Counted from the stretch's first letter, positions 8,734 to 20,420 are shown. The stretch: 64,000 nt of DNA from Rhynchopus sp. YZ270_cl-10 (GCA_964035575.1 OZ037850.1:372001-436000); one strand, 5' to 3'. Translations and numbers: made by a program. Notes: a model not told the origin generated them from the letters alone.

Positions 8734-10443
8734 GAATAAAAAATATGGGAGGGGAGAGAAGAGGAATGCAAAATAATAAAACCAAAGCAAAATACATCCG
8801 TTGTGTTGCAAATTGTAAAAAAAAAAAATCCAGTTCTGCGGCCACAGTTTTTATCATAATTAATCAAATATTTCGTTCAGTGGCGGCTCTGCCCTCCCTA
8901 TTTTGTACTCACCGTGTGTGTGTTTTTTTAATAGTTTTTTTTTTAGTTTTTACAAGGTGGCTAAACAGAGAAGCTTAGGCCCGCCTTAGTATTTTTTTCT
9001 TTGGTTGCGTTCTTAGTTAGTGCTGAATATCGGATCAGCCGTTGGTCACTTTCAAAATCATTCCTTCTCATCTCGACGTCTGTCACCTATAACACAGTCT
9101 TCCTTCTTTTTTTTTTTACGTTAGTCATCGTTGCATCTGATGAAGATAATCTTGCATCCTCTCTGCCGTACTCTCACTCTCTGTCTGTCTTTCACCCTCT
9201 TAAAACCCTCTTTAGTTAAGTACTCTATATTCAAACAAGGTCATCTGCTGTCAGCAGATTTCACAATTTCATGCGAAAAAGGCTTTTCAATGATTCCATC
9301 CTCAGTGGAAAAAGAGAAAAAAAAACCCATTTATGGAAACACCCATATTTGGTTCACATTCACTGCATTATGTTTGTCCCCCCCTTTTTTTTTTTGAAAA
9401 GAAAAAATAGATTTGACAAAATGTGTCACCAGATCAGTCTCTCCATTCTTTTCCCCCCTAAAAAAATTTACAAGGTAGTTGTGGTGACGTTTCCACACCC
9501 TCTCACAAGCTAACCTTATTTCTAGTTTTTTTGACGGGAAAAATACTATTTTTTTGGTGTGAAAAACAAATCGTTTATTTCACCGAGTTGGTGTTTTCAA
9601 CCCGAGTTACTTTAATTCACGAGTAGATAATATCACTAATTTCAAACAAGCTCTACGCATACACTGACACCCAAACAGAAGAGGACACCCTTTTTGAAGG
9701 CAACGCATCTTATGGCCAAGAAAGAGTGCAACAGAGCAAAGAATCCTGTTTCTTGACCGAATCCTTTTTTCCTTTGGTTGAAAACTTCGTATTAGTGTAG
9801 ACACTCGAGGATTGAGCTTCACTATACTGCACACATTTCTCTTTCTTCCCCTTTTTATATTTTTTTTTTGAATTTTGCCCGAAATTTTGCAGATTCGTAC
9901 AGGCATTTTTCCCCTTTTGAAAACACAAAAAAACAAACATAAATATTCCCCCCATCCCAAAGTAGCACTTCATGCTTATAATAAATCAGATTCTGCTTAC
10001 AACAAAAGAAAGAAAAGTTGTGAAAACGCCTCACCGTTTCATCGGCGGACGCAGACACTGCTTCTCCACGGGTTATCAAACCCCAGAGAAAAGTACAAAA
10101 TGTATTAAGTACTCCCCCTTTTCTTGTGTTCATATTAAAAAAACAACAAATCGCACTGAGTTGCCTCCCCTCCTTATCCCCATCTTTTCCCGACGTTAGT
10201 AAATACACACTCCTGGTCTTGGTGGTGATCGGTGAGCACACCATTCGCAGAGACTGGTCCAGCAGTGTGTGCTAAAAGGGTGAAGGTTCCGGGGATATCA
10301 GTGAGGGCATGTGAGAGGGGAGGATTTTTTTTTTCCGTCGTGGATAAGATCACCATCTCCCGCGGCTGTTTTATTAGGGTGTTTGCAAAAAAAGGGGAGT
10401 TTGAAATACAAAGCCCGTTGTACCTTTCAGAAAAAAAAGAAAG

Positions 10444-11985
10444 TTAAGATGCTGTTACGTATCTAAAGGGGGGATTGAAGTTTGTTTGTTTTTGCTCTGT
10501 TTGTTTTGCATTGTATTTCATTGTAGTACTTTGTAAGTTGAGAGGTATGTATCTAAAGGGGGAGGACAACATCCACATACCCTCCTCCTTGTCTGCGGTT
10601 CCTGTGGAACGAACGCTCGACACCCACAACAGCGTCTCTGCCGAATGTGGCAACGTCCTCGTCGTGGTGCTTTTGTCTTTCCTTGTGCGACATCCTGAAA
10701 GAGGGATTGATAAAAAGAGAAAGTAGTATGGAATAGAGAGACACAAAAAGTGAAGAAGGGCGAATCAGCCCTCGAAATTTGGTGTGGGGTGGAAAATAAG
10801 AGAATGCGAATTACCCCCTTCAGCCAGAAAAAGGTTACAAATTTGATGACCAAAAAATATATGGGTTTGCCATACCGTCCGTCGTTGTTCTGGTTGAGCG
10901 TGTCAAAGAATGAGCTGCTTTTGTTGTACGACTGTAGTTTTGTTGGGGGGTTTGAGCAATACGACTTCGGGGGGAAAAGGAAAAAATAAATTTGTAATCA
11001 AGCGTGCTGCTCCGATTTACCCTTGGGTGTGAGCACCCTGCCGTGTTGTTATTGCCAAGGGTGCATACCGGCTTTGCATCTTCTGCTTCTGGCACCTTGT
11101 CGGCAGAAAGCTTCGCAGAGGTTGCAGCCACTTCATCGAAGTTGAAGTCGTCTCCAAGTTTCTGCCTGTTGTCGTTCGCCTGCTCGTCGTTGGTGAGCTG
11201 TTGTGTTGTGTTGTGTTGTATTGCATTGATAACTTCTGGAACTGGCCTACATTCTCATCAAACCAAACACGGAAACAGACAATCCTCCATACCTTAAAGT
11301 TCATCCCAGTGTGCCCCGAGTCGCGTCCTCCCTTCATTCCTCCACGGGTTCCCTTGCCGTACCCACCACCTCCACGCCCTTTGCCTCCACCGTGGTGGTG
11401 GCCACCACCGTAGCCTCTCTTGCCACCTTTGAACCCTCCGCCTCCTCCTCCGCCTCCTCCCCCCTTGCCGAGGTCACCTCCATACCCACCTCCGAAGCTG
11501 CCCCTTCCGTTGTAGCCACCATCATGCCCACGCTTTCCTCCGTCGAAGCCTTTCCCATGGGAGATGCCTCCGTTGTAGCTGTAGTTGTTGTTGTGCGGAC
11601 GCTGTTCCGAGGCAAAGCGGTCGAACATTTGGGCGACACGAGGTGTGTTGTCGTGGCTTGGTTGCATTGCGGTGACGTGGGTTTTGGCAGCGTGCTGGGG
11701 TTCAGATGAGTAGGAGACTACGGCTGGGTCGGGGAGGGGCTGTTTGACAACACTCAACTGAGCGATGTCACTGCCCTTGAACACAATCTGTGCATACACC
11801 TTATCCGGTGCACCCGGAATCTGCTGCTGTCCATTCGTCTCCCGCCCCTCGGTACCAAACATCCGCACCTCATCCAACGTCACAGTATTAGCCACCGGGT
11901 CCACCTTCGACAGCTTCCCTTCATACCGAATATGCGCCTTGCTGATCAGCTTAATCCTCGACCCAGTAACACATCCCTCAGCCAT
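10444..11985 (-). CDS. SCD6: LSM14/SCD6 (RAP55) mRNA-silencing protein
   Basis: Five exons (11293-11985, 11069-11197, 10876-10931, 10581-10694, 10444-10462) join with consistent phases (0, 0, 2, 2) to give 336 residues. All the hallmarks of the RAP55/Scd6/Tral family appear in order: an N-terminal LSm14 domain (residues 1-80, GSRIKLISKAHIRYEGKL, VRMFGTEGR), a long GGY/RGG-rich region (about 130-225), an FDF motif (DDFNFDE, about 248), the FFD box (YNKSSSFFDTLNQ, about 276) and the TFG box (DVATFGRD, about 307). Family members bind eIF4G or decapping factors and repress translation in P-bodies. Introns run 95-181 bp; the last ends TACTAC...CCCCCCTTTAG. The short last exon encodes only GYVTAS. 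Readthrough of intron 4 would give a GGGYVDVVLPL tail. Confidence 0.93.
11198..11292 (-). other. SCD6 intron 1
   Basis: 95 bp, donor GTATGGAGG, acceptor CACAACACAACAG, phase 0. Readthrough stays open but replaces the FDF, FFD and TFG motifs with unrelated sequence, so splicing is the better model. Confidence 0.85.
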
Positions 11986-12454
11986 TTGTTAAATATGACC
12001 CACAAAGTGGGGGTTTTGTCTTTAGTTGTTTTGTGTATTCCCCAAAAAGATTCGGGGTGTGGGGGGGGTGGGGTGTGTGTGGGGGTTTGCTGTGATATGA
12101 GGGTTGAGGGAGGGCTCGGCATATGGGGGTTTTAAGGATCGGCAGATTGAGAGGTTTTTTTCTCGATCCATTGCAGGTCTTTAACTATCGTGCCATGATG
12201 CCATGATGCCACTTATTTGGGCGTTTTGAATAATTGATAAAGTATAGACACCTCACTTTTTATTTTATTTGCGTTTCGTGGATACTGTTACTTTTTACAT
12301 GAAGGAGACAGCCGCATGTATAGATAAGGGGAGGGACATACGTTCAACATGCACAGACCAATAGTATGTATTATCTGCAGTCGTTGACTAATCAATAACA
12401 AAAAACGTACAATCCGGTGTAAAAACGCCGAATGTAAAAGAAAGAAAAGTTTAT

Positions 12455-12489
12455 AAGATGAACCTAAGCCTCTCATGCTTAGTCACCTT
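12455..12489 (+). repeat. family A hairpin
   Basis: AAGATGAACCTAAGCCTCTC then ATGCTTAGTCACCTT. Differs from the type copy at two positions. Confidence 0.85.
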
Positions 12490-12685
12490 TGATCATAATC
12501 GTTATCAAAAAAAGGATGCAAAAACCCCCTCACAACCTTCACAGGGGGTTGCCAAACACTTGAGTCCACAGCAGGGATAATGCTGAAGATCTTTCAAAAA
12601 AAGGGAGTAAAAAAAAATTGGAACTGACGCAAAAAAGGAGCCGTTATAATACCTGCGTCACGCAAGGTGAGGTGAAAGAAGCGGA

Positions 12686-12858
12686 AACCCAACTTGTACG
12701 GTCGCCACCTGATTTTGATAATTCGACTAGGAAAGGAGAAGAAAAAGGATATTTTCGTTGAACGCAGCCAAAACAGTGTGAGATCTGAATTGGCGTAAGT
12801 GGTTTAAAAGGAGGAATAAAACAGTCGGTATCAGGCGATTAAACGTTGGCTATATTAT
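12686..12858 (+). repeat. family G element, copy 1 (interrupted)
   Basis: About 170 bp nearly identical to 20421-20600: CGGTCGCCACCTGATTTTGA, TTTTCGTTGAACGCAGCC, AGATCTGAATTGGCGTAAGT and GCGATTAAACGTTGGC. The sequence breaks at TATATTAT, where the hAT-type element is inserted, and resumes at 13501. Non-coding. Confidence 0.9.
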
Positions 12859-13500
12859 CAGGCCCTTAGGGTGGTACTTTTTGCTGGTCAGCGGACCAGC
12901 AACCCTAGGTATTGCTGGTCCGGGTCTAAAAAAAAAAAATAACAATAGATTTTTTTTGAGATTTTTTTTTGAGAATCCCACCAGAACAGTCGGGTGTGTC
13001 ACAGATGCAGAGACCCTGGGGGCTCAAGGGTACACCGTGGGAGACCAGAACGCGACTCAATTGGTCAAACGCCGAAGGAAAAGGAAGCATGCAGCATGGC
13101 GAAATAAAAAAAGTAGCGTACCGTGCGCCTGCGGCGCAATCTTGCCAACCCACCTTCCTATGACATAGTTTGACAGTTAAAATGTGCCATTTTAAGGGAA
13201 TTTTTTTGAAATGTTGCGTACCGTGGCTTCGCCTGGAACCTTTGGGTGCCATGACCGCCGCTTCTTTTATAGATGTACTGAGGTTACTGATACGAAGGCT
13301 GACACCCACTATGGCTTGTGGTTCACCCTCCCCACCCGCCTTTCACGATTTTGTGCATCAGAGGGGAGAAAGCGCGTCACCTCCCTGCAGTGGCAGGTTT
13401 TTTTACCACTGTGTGCTTTTCACCTGTTTTTTGCATTGACCAGCAAACCGGGTTTGGACCAGCAGTTGGCGGCTACCCCCCCGACCACCCTAAGGCCCTG
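12859..13500. mobile_element. hAT-type non-autonomous transposon
   Basis: The termini CAGGCCCTTAGGGTGG and, reverse-complemented from the right, CAGGGCCTTAGGGTGG form terminal inverted repeats. The 8-bp sequence TATATTAT flanks both sides. An 8-bp duplication with CAGG-type ends is the signature of the hAT superfamily. The uninterrupted family G copy at 20421-20600 has the site once, which confirms the insertion. Inside, GCTGGTC...GACCAGCAA inverted repeats lie near both ends. No transposase frame is present. Confidence 0.88.
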
Positions 13501-15299
13501 TATATTATTCCGGTTTCTAAAAAAATAAACAAAAGTTGAAAATATGAATGTATCGAATATGCAAACGGGCACATCAAAAGAGGGTGAGGCATGCAGCTGG
13601 TTTGTCGAAGGTGTGTTCTTGTAATGGTTTATTTTTCATCTTCACTCCGTCATTGGGGAATAAAAGAATAAACAGAAAAAGAAAACCTGCTTGATGAACG
13701 CACCATCCGACAAAGCGCAATATATGAATGGGAATGAGAGAAACAGATTAGGGATGCAGGAGGGGTGGTCCCAAAATACATTGCATTTGCATGCAAAATG
13801 TTTGTTGCAACAAGCTCGAGCTTGTTACATATCTTACATAACATGTTCAAACAAACGATAGCTGGCCTTATGTCGGGCTTGCCTGGTTGGGGTTTCACCT
13901 CAAGCCAGCTATACCGTATGATAGTCATTGCACTGACCTGAAGGTTGGTTGTGATGCATATCTAGGTCTTGTGCTGACTTACATTTGTTTGTTACAAGGC
14001 CACGTCGTGTACCTGGTACACCTGGTGGAGCCTAACCACAGTCCTACATCCATTTCGTGGTTTACATCTGGAGAGATAGAAAAGGAGATAGCAACGATTC
14101 GGAAACCTTATTTTTGCTCGCTCACGATAAAATTGAAGAAAAAAAAGTCCTCAGGTATTGTCGAATCGGGATACGTGGAAAGAACTACACTACATACGAA
14201 CATACTAGCTACACTACAGGAGAATCGTTTCGTGGGTTCTACTGGATAGGATCACATCCAAAAACACGCAAGATAAATGTGCCTCATGTGCACAATCTGC
14301 AAACATCATATAGACGATAGAGGTCCTCAAAAACCGATACTCGAAACAGGAAAATGATCCCAATCTATGCACATTAACGATAAAGTCATATTACTTATTT
14401 TCTATTCAAAAGAACGGAAAGCATGAGCTGAGAAACAAAATACTAACTACCATAAAGCGCTCTTTGAGCTGAAATTTTCATCCAAAAATTGAAGATTGAA
14501 GAATACAAAGCACTACTACTAGGAACTATTCTGAAGGCTGTAAAGACCGCTAATAAACACCTCTATTTACCCCAATAAGTTAGCCACGTCCGCCACACAT
14601 TCCCCTCTACAAAAGAGAGCAACAAAAAGAAAAATTGTTTCGTATCAGACAAGAACACAGTATTGAACGGAAAAGTCTGTGTCGTGCCCTCGAAACAAGA
14701 ACAGGGAAACTGTCCGTCACTGCCTTGAGTGGTGTGAAACCCTGCCACGTAGAACAACACGAAAAACATGGTCAGAGGCAGTACCAGGGTCAACGTGCAT
14801 GCACTAAACCCGCCTACACTGTAGGTAATCGTTAAAAATGATAGTTGTTGATGCAGGCACCTCCGACTGACCCACGTACGATGCCAGCCCCGGATGAAAG
14901 CACAAGTACCCTGCGGCCAACAACAGAAGATGTTTAAAATATAAACAAAAAAACGAAACACTCGATAAACAGACGACTCAGGTACCCATATCCACACATC
15001 CACTGCTTCTGCAGTAAGGATGGGAGGACCTCACATTCAATGCGCAACTCCTACAATTGCACAATCGACACATGGTCGATGCACCACACCTAATAAGAGA
15101 AAATTTTTTGTAGACGACGAGCCTCAGCCTCGCACTGCTGTCACCTCAGAAAAACACACACCCCAACCATCACATTTCTCTTCTTCAACGATAAATTCTT
15201 AGTGCAACCTCTTTTGCCAACACCACCAATCAACCTCTCACACATTCTTGGAATAGCACCCCACCCGCAAAAACTCCACCCCTTCCCCCTCCCCCCCCA

Positions 15300-16322
15300 C
15301 TATACTTTACCATAGAATAGCAAAACACTCTTTTTGCGGAGCCCTGCTATAGTACAGCGTACGTTACCTACAATTCCGTTGCCACGTGAGGCAAGGAGCA
15401 TGTCGTCCAGGTAGGTGAAGAACTTTTGGTAGTATACCTTTGGGTTGGCGTGGTGTTCGGTGTGGCGTACTGAGCCTCCCCAGAGCTGGCCGGGGACGAG
15501 GTGTTGGAGTTGCCACGGCGCGGACCACCCGCAGTGCAGCTCGCACAGAAGCCATACAATGGCCACATCGTACAGCCCCCTGCTCATCTGATGCGCACCC
15601 CATACGTTCAACGCAGCAACACTACACAACACATCAATCGTCTCCTCCAAAGGGGTCAACCGTATCGTATCTCTTGCCCTTACTGTACTACGGTCATGAT
15701 GCTTAGCGTGAATATGCTTATACAAGAATAGGATTTTGTGGCAAACAAAATGCATAATCGTAAAAAAAAAGTCATATAAAGCGAGACAAGCCAAAATATC
15801 TGTTGCAATCTCTGTTGATGTTGGGATCGTCGAAACCGCAAGACGGTGCGCCCTTCTGGGAAAGAAGAAGTCAATCGTGAAGATGGGGATGACGTAGACA
15901 AGGAATTCCTGCACTGCGTCGCCTTCGATTTTCCACATATCGTTTTGCCCTGCAGTGTTTGGCTGGGTTCTGAACGAGAGAATGAATTTGTCAGCTTTTG
16001 AGCCTTTCCAACGTTTATGCACCAAGACCCCCAGCATATCCAATGCCCCCAAAAAAGGAACAAACAAAACAAAAGAAAGTGTAGATATAGCAGGCTCAAA
16101 AGAGTCATGTCTAAACCACCACTGCTGCAAAAGCCACCTCCAGCATTCCGCCACAGCGCTGTCCACAGCAGAAATGTTCGCACACCACAAAACCATGCCG
16201 GCTACAACAAGAGCCCTTCCCACCCATACTGTCGCCTTCCAGCACAAACCATATTTCTCTGCAGGCAAACGCTTCGGGTCTCCACTCCAAGATTCCACCA
16301 AAGACACCCCGCTTGGGCACAT
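15300..16322 (-). CDS. fatty-acid hydroxylase / sterol desaturase family
   Basis: A single open frame of 340 residues starting at an ATG directly preceded by AG. It has the three histidine boxes of the membrane di-iron oxidase family (sterol desaturase, C-25/C-4 hydroxylases): H191-x3-H195, H205-x2-HH209 (HAKHH) and H287-x2-HH291 (HTEHH), plus H263. Hydrophobic segments at about 31-50, 82-102, 138-153, 172-200 and 231-262 fit an ER membrane enzyme with cytosolic active site. The substrate is probably a sterol or fatty alkyl chain; sequence alone does not decide. The last 20 residues after LASRGNG are unlike the family and a GTAACG there may be an unrecognised donor. A family E fragment lies just upstream. 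Confidence 0.85.
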   Translation of the reverse strand: MCPSGVSLVESWSGDPKRLPAEKYGLCWKATVWVGRALVVAGMVLWCANISAVDSAVAECWRWLLQQWWFRHDSFEPAISTLSFVLFVPFLGALDMLGVLVHKRWKGSKADKFILSFRTQPNTAGQNDMWKIEGDAVQEFLVYVIPIFTIDFFFPRRAHRLAVSTIPTSTEIATDILACLALYDFFFTIMHFVCHKILFLYKHIHAKHHDRSTVRARDTIRLTPLEETIDVLCSVAALNVWGAHQMSRGLYDVAIVWLLCELHCGWSAPWQLQHLVPGQLWGGSVRHTEHHANPKVYYQKFFTYLDDMLLASRGNGIVGNVRCTIAGLRKKSVLLFYGKV

Positions 16323-16329
16323 CTTTTAA

Positions 16330-17950
16330 AAAAGTGGCTTGAAATACGCCCTCGTGACAGTGTACCTAATGGGGTGTGAGGATGTTTGGGGGGAAATCTA
16401 ATGAGGGTGGGGGGTGTGTGGTGGAGAGGTCTGAAAATATTTGTGCGGTTTTTGTAGTGTTCTGAAGGGGGAAATCATTTGAACTGCACCTAACCCACGA
16501 AATTGGCATCTACTCTGTCTTTTCGCAAGAGGCAGAGTGCTTTGCATGACAAAAAAAAAAATGAACACCCAAGATAAATGTTCTCGTGCACACACACGGT
16601 GACCATGTGACCGGGTAACATGATATTTTCTTTTTGTTGCATCTGCGAAAACGGTATGATTTTTGCATGTTACGTAACATACTCAATTATTCTATGTCAT
16701 GCATTTTGCATGTAGCATACGTAACATTCAAATCAATCTATTAATCATGTTACCCGGGGTACAGTGGTCACTGCGCATATTTAAAAGACCCCCTCCCTCA
16801 AACAAAACACCTTTTTGGAAAAGTAGATAGGTCCAGTTCACTTACGTTAGCAACGCTCACATTTTTTCTTATTTTCAATTTGCCAGCACAAACAGAAAAA
16901 AACAACAACAACGACGGTTTTACAGAAACCCCCTGGATGCAGGCAAGCAAAAAAGCACCCAGGTCCCCCAAGCAAAACGGGCTAGGGGTAATGGCATACG
17001 GTGGCAAAAAAAAAATGTGCTGTGACAAATCCAACAATGTGCCAGGTAGATGTGCTAGGGGCATCTCTATTTTTGTCCGCTTTTCTTCTTCTGCAAGCTC
17101 CACAGCATGAGGTGGTAAGATAGTTACCTCAAGAGAAACCAAGTAGTGCATCATACACAAAACGACTATCAATACAAAAAAAAACCCCCCCTTGAAAGAT
17201 GAACGTGCCCTATTTGCACACATCTTAGAAAAATAAACGTTTATGGTCAGTGAACCCCCCAACGTACGTAGTTTGGAGGACACAACAAAATAACAGTTGA
17301 AACGTGCTAAAACGCATCTTCATCGAACAACAAAATATTTTTTGTTGTATCGACAATTACGTTATACCTACTGGTATAACGATCTGTACCTAATTTTTTT
17401 TCTTCGTTTTTTGAAAAGACTGAACGCCTCTCAGTACACATCTATTTAAAATCCAGAGATCGTTCAACCTAGGGCACCAGAGTGCCAACTGCCTCCAACA
17501 GAGGTGTTTCTAAGCTGGAAACGCAACACACCAACCTCTTCACAACCCGACGGCAACGTTGCGACACTACACTCATCTCCACACAAGCTCCCTTATATTG
17601 CGAAATACTATGGCAACTGAACGGCGTCAAATGCAAAGCTTAAAATAACCCAATCCTCTCTGTGATTCACCTTGACCACTAACGTTATCGCACAGCCACT
17701 GAAATGAGGGATTTTTTTTCTTTCAGAGCGAGAACAGCTGCGAATTCGTGTCTTACGGCCTTGCCAAGGCAGGATTGGTGATGGTAGCACCACCTAGCTG
17801 ACACCTACACCCCCTTATACGACAGTACCCACAGCGGTGAGGAGAGAAGCGCATGCAGTGCCATGTGGTGCCAAACCGAATGAACCGTACACCCCTTCCC
17901 CCGCCCGCCCCCGATACCCACACCAATAAAGGCAAGAAGGCTGTTCTTGC
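16330..17950. other. intergenic
   Basis: No gene supported. Contains the 16598-16772 TIR element, a hairpin at 17202-17232 (AGATGAACGTGCCC and GCACACATCTT) and a hairpin near 17340-17395 with the ACCTACTGGTATAACG core. Confidence 0.5.
16598..16772. mobile_element. short TIR element (MITE)
   Basis: Inverted termini GGTGACCATGTGACCGGGTA and, from the right, GTGACCACTGTACCCCGGGT, each followed by AACATGAT. The interior of about 115 bp repeats GCAT and GTAACAT motifs. No coding capacity. Confidence 0.75.
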
Positions 17951-19317
17951 TTACTTTGGGGATGGCTGGGACTGTGTTGTTCTGTTAGAAGCCATGGGCG
18001 AGCTTGACGCAGAGAGAGACGATCTGTCGGACCTGTGTGGAAAAAAAGTATGATGGTGTCTCTTTTTGATCGTTCTTGCTTTGCATGGATTCATCCACGT
18101 ACATTGCATGTCCCTAAAAAATGTACACATCAATTCAATGAATCTGTTTTTCGTTGTTCCGCCATTCGGAATCTCCACTAGAAAACCTCTCAAAAAAGGC
18201 CTCTGATCTGCCGTTTGATGTATTTTAAAAACTTGGTTGTATTAGTGTAGACACCCGAGGATGAACTCCACTAGAGTATTTTATGACAATCACTTTACAC
18301 CAAAGGGTAAATCTGTACTGTGTTGATAAAAGAAATGCCACCCCCCAGATTTTAAACTGTTTTGAGAAAATTTAAGACATACCCTGCACAGAAACTGATA
18401 TAAAAGACGCCCAGATGCATCCGCGTCTTGAAGAGCGTGAAGGGGCTGTACTTCTCTGGTACGATGAAGTCGACTGCAAGCGATCCAAATTTACGTTCAT
18501 TGTGCACGATGCTTGAGTTAGGGAGGTCTAGGTTGCGTTCCCCGAAGACACGCAGGCCGTTGTCGAGGGCTGTCACTGTTACTTCTTTTTCTGCGATGCC
18601 TGGGAGGTCTAGGGCTATGAGGTGCTCATCGGGGGAGCTCATTACAGTCACATTCGGTGTCCAGGGGGTGCTGGGGAGTTTGATGAATCCGCCTTCCTCT
18701 GCGTTGCTGCTTTCAAGGAGAAGGGGGCTGGCGCAGCTTTCGGAGTCGTCATCGTCGACCTCTGGCTCTCCGGGCGCACTCCGACTGCGAGGTGACATCG
18801 CGTGAGAGTCCTCCTGCAAAAACCGTTCTAAAGTCTGCCTCCGTATCTTCCCTTGCTCTGCGAGGGTCCACAACGCAGCAATGTACTTCCCAAGCTGTTC
18901 CACTCTTCTCCGAATCAGTGTCACATCGCTTTCCAAAGGCCGCTTCATTTTGGAAGGAAACGCTGGGATTTTTCTTGCATCATACCCCTTAGAGGTCACC
19001 AAGCTTGTATGCAATGTCGCGAACTCCGAAAACCGTTTATGCACCTGCCACGCTGCTTCAGGTCCTTGGCAAAGAATGACATAGGCTACATACGATTTTT
19101 TATCTGTTCCCATCACCTTATAATGAGGTACAGTGACCTGCAGGCCAGAGAACTTCATGCGTTCGGTCTTCGGGCCGTTGTGTGCGTCGCCCATAATAGA
19201 CGCCTTGCCCACCCCTCGTTGTACACCGCCAGAGCTGCCTACTACAGGAACCTGCTGTGCAATAACGTCTCCAAACACATCCACGTCCTCTTCACTGTCA
19301 CTCCCCCACTTCGGCAT
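17951..19317 (-). CDS. PX domain fused to an Hsp20 (alpha-crystallin) domain
   Basis: The main exon (18383-19317) encodes a PX domain at about residues 52-165 (MKFSGLQVTVPHYKVM, VHKRFSEFATLHTSL, IPAFPSKMKRPLE, RRRVEQLGKYIAAL), an acidic Ser-rich linker, then an alpha-crystallin domain at about 226-310 (HLIALDLPGIAEKEVTV, LRVFGERN, RKFGSLAVDFIVPE, GVFYIS). PX binds phosphoinositides; Hsp20 is a holdase chaperone. I know of no standard family with this order. A donor GTATGT (phase 2) ends the exon; the best acceptor is CCACACAG at 18033, giving a 350-bp intron with a family B element and a 26-residue Ser-rich tail (18032-17951). That last exon is less certain. An acceptor-like CTTCTCTACAG lies 46 bases before the start. 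Confidence 0.82.
18227..18272 (+). repeat. family B element in an intron
   Basis: Close to consensus: AACTTGGTTGTATTAGTGTA, GACACCCGAGGATGAACTCC. Lies in the inferred intron of the PX-Hsp20 gene. Confidence 0.85.
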
Positions 19318-19688
19318 TTTTGTAAATAATTTTTTGGTGTGGGAGGTGAGGTGGGATGGTCTGTAGAGAAGTGATTTTTTGAATTTGGTTTGATTGTGAA
19401 GGCTCTCCTGTCTGTTTCCATTTTCATGGTATATGTTGATATGTCCTCATGCTGCACCGCTCGGTTAAATGAATAAAGGGATTTGAGGGTTTGAAGTAAG
19501 AGAAAAAAAATGCAAACTTTTTTTTGTTTTGTTTCTGTCACAATGTGTACCGTAAAACCAAAAAAATCTGGAACCAAAAACCGAGTTTTTTACGTCCGCT
19601 TTTTTTGTGTTTTGCGGCATCATGTAAGATGGTGTTGCTTCTAAATTATAAGACGAGATGATAAAAGTATTTTTTTTTTTTTTTTGAT

Positions 19689-19741
19689 AAATTGTTGGAT
19701 TAGTTGCCTCGGTTGTGTTGCCACGGTTGTGCAATCTCCAC
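19689..19741 (+). repeat. family C element
   Basis: TAAATTGTTGGATTAGTTGC, CTCGGTTGTGTTGCCACGGT, GCAATCTCCACTTT. Preceded and followed by T-runs. Confidence 0.75.
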
Positions 19742-20024
19742 TTTTTTTTTTTTAAACGATTGGGCGGGTTGAACGTTATTAGCACAGTATTTGATAAACG
19801 TTTTTTTTTGTGACGTGTGTGCAGGGGTCTCAACATGTCGAAATTAAGTCTTCGAGATCGACACAAAAAAAAAAAAATAACCCCGCACCGGGCTGTACCT
19901 TAAATTTTATTGCTGTACAATGTTGCCCACCTGCCAACACATCACCAAACTCTCCACTTTTTGTTTAGACGACGAGGCATCAACTTTTAGACAACCACCT
20001 AGCCTACACGGTTTGCGGGTTTGC

Positions 20025-20084
20025 GGGCTCTTCCTAGCCTAGACAAGCAGAATTGTCTAAGGGTTGGATTGTTCACCCACTAAC

Positions 20085-20128
<44 letters not shown>

Positions 20129-20142
20129 TTACCCTACTGATG
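20025..20142 (+). pseudogene. 28S (LSU) rRNA fragment
   Basis: About 118 bp matches the 3' part of eukaryotic large-subunit rRNA just after the sarcin-ricin loop: GGCTCTTCCTA, AAGCAGAATT, then a nearly unbroken block TTGGATTGTTCACCCACTAA, CAGGGAACGTGAGCTGGGTT, TAGACCGTCGTGAGACAGGT, TTTTACCCTACTGATG. The flanks are not rRNA. It is either a truncated reinserted copy or the rRNA-derived module of a SINE; only one copy is in this window. Confidence 0.92.
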
Positions 20143-20367
20143 GAGAGAGAGCCCCGACCCATATCCCGTCTGACCTCGTGGACCACAGCACCCGGGTTTT
20201 TCGGGCAAGTAAATAAATTAAAAAAAAAAAAACAGGAAGGATCGAAGGTTGAGACCCCTGCGTGTGTAGCCACCTGACAAAAATATACATCGCAAAAAAA
20301 TTTTTTTTATACATTGAAAGATGATTATGCCTCAGACACAGCTATATTTGAAAAAAGAGAAAAAAGG

Positions 20368-20403
20368 AAGATGAGCCTAAGCCTCTCGTGCTTAAGACAC
20401 CTT
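20368..20403 (+). repeat. family A hairpin
   Basis: AAGATGAGCCTAAGCCTCTC then GTGCTTAAGACACCTT. It sits 18 bases left of family G copy 2, and family G copy 1 also has a family A hairpin about 200 bp to its left. Confidence 0.8.
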
Positions 20404-20420
20404 GATCGCACAGCTCAAAA

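Larger units (their letters stand above)
7930..10443. other. intergenic, T-rich with dispersed repeats
   Basis: No gene supported. Contains family B elements (8201-8244, 8410-8455, 9780-9827), a family F element (8573-8733), a fragment at 8518-8560 similar to 14858-14900 and a family D variant (10019-10065). A minus-strand frame at 10174-10356 (ending FTNVGKRWG) looks weakly coding but has no splice or start support. Confidence 0.5.
11986..15299. other. intergenic region rich in mobile elements
   Basis: No gene supported. Contains a family A hairpin (12455-12489), a family G element (12686-12858) interrupted by a hAT-type insertion (12859-13500) and fragments of families E and B. The stretch 14330-15299 is AT-rich with no recognisable feature except a fragment at 14858-14900 similar to 8518-8560. 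Confidence 0.55.

Noticed and set aside
11017-11291. C-terminal extension of SCD6 by reading through intron 1
   Set aside because: Splicing at the GTATGG donor restores the FDF, FFD and TFG motifs in frame, which readthrough destroys.
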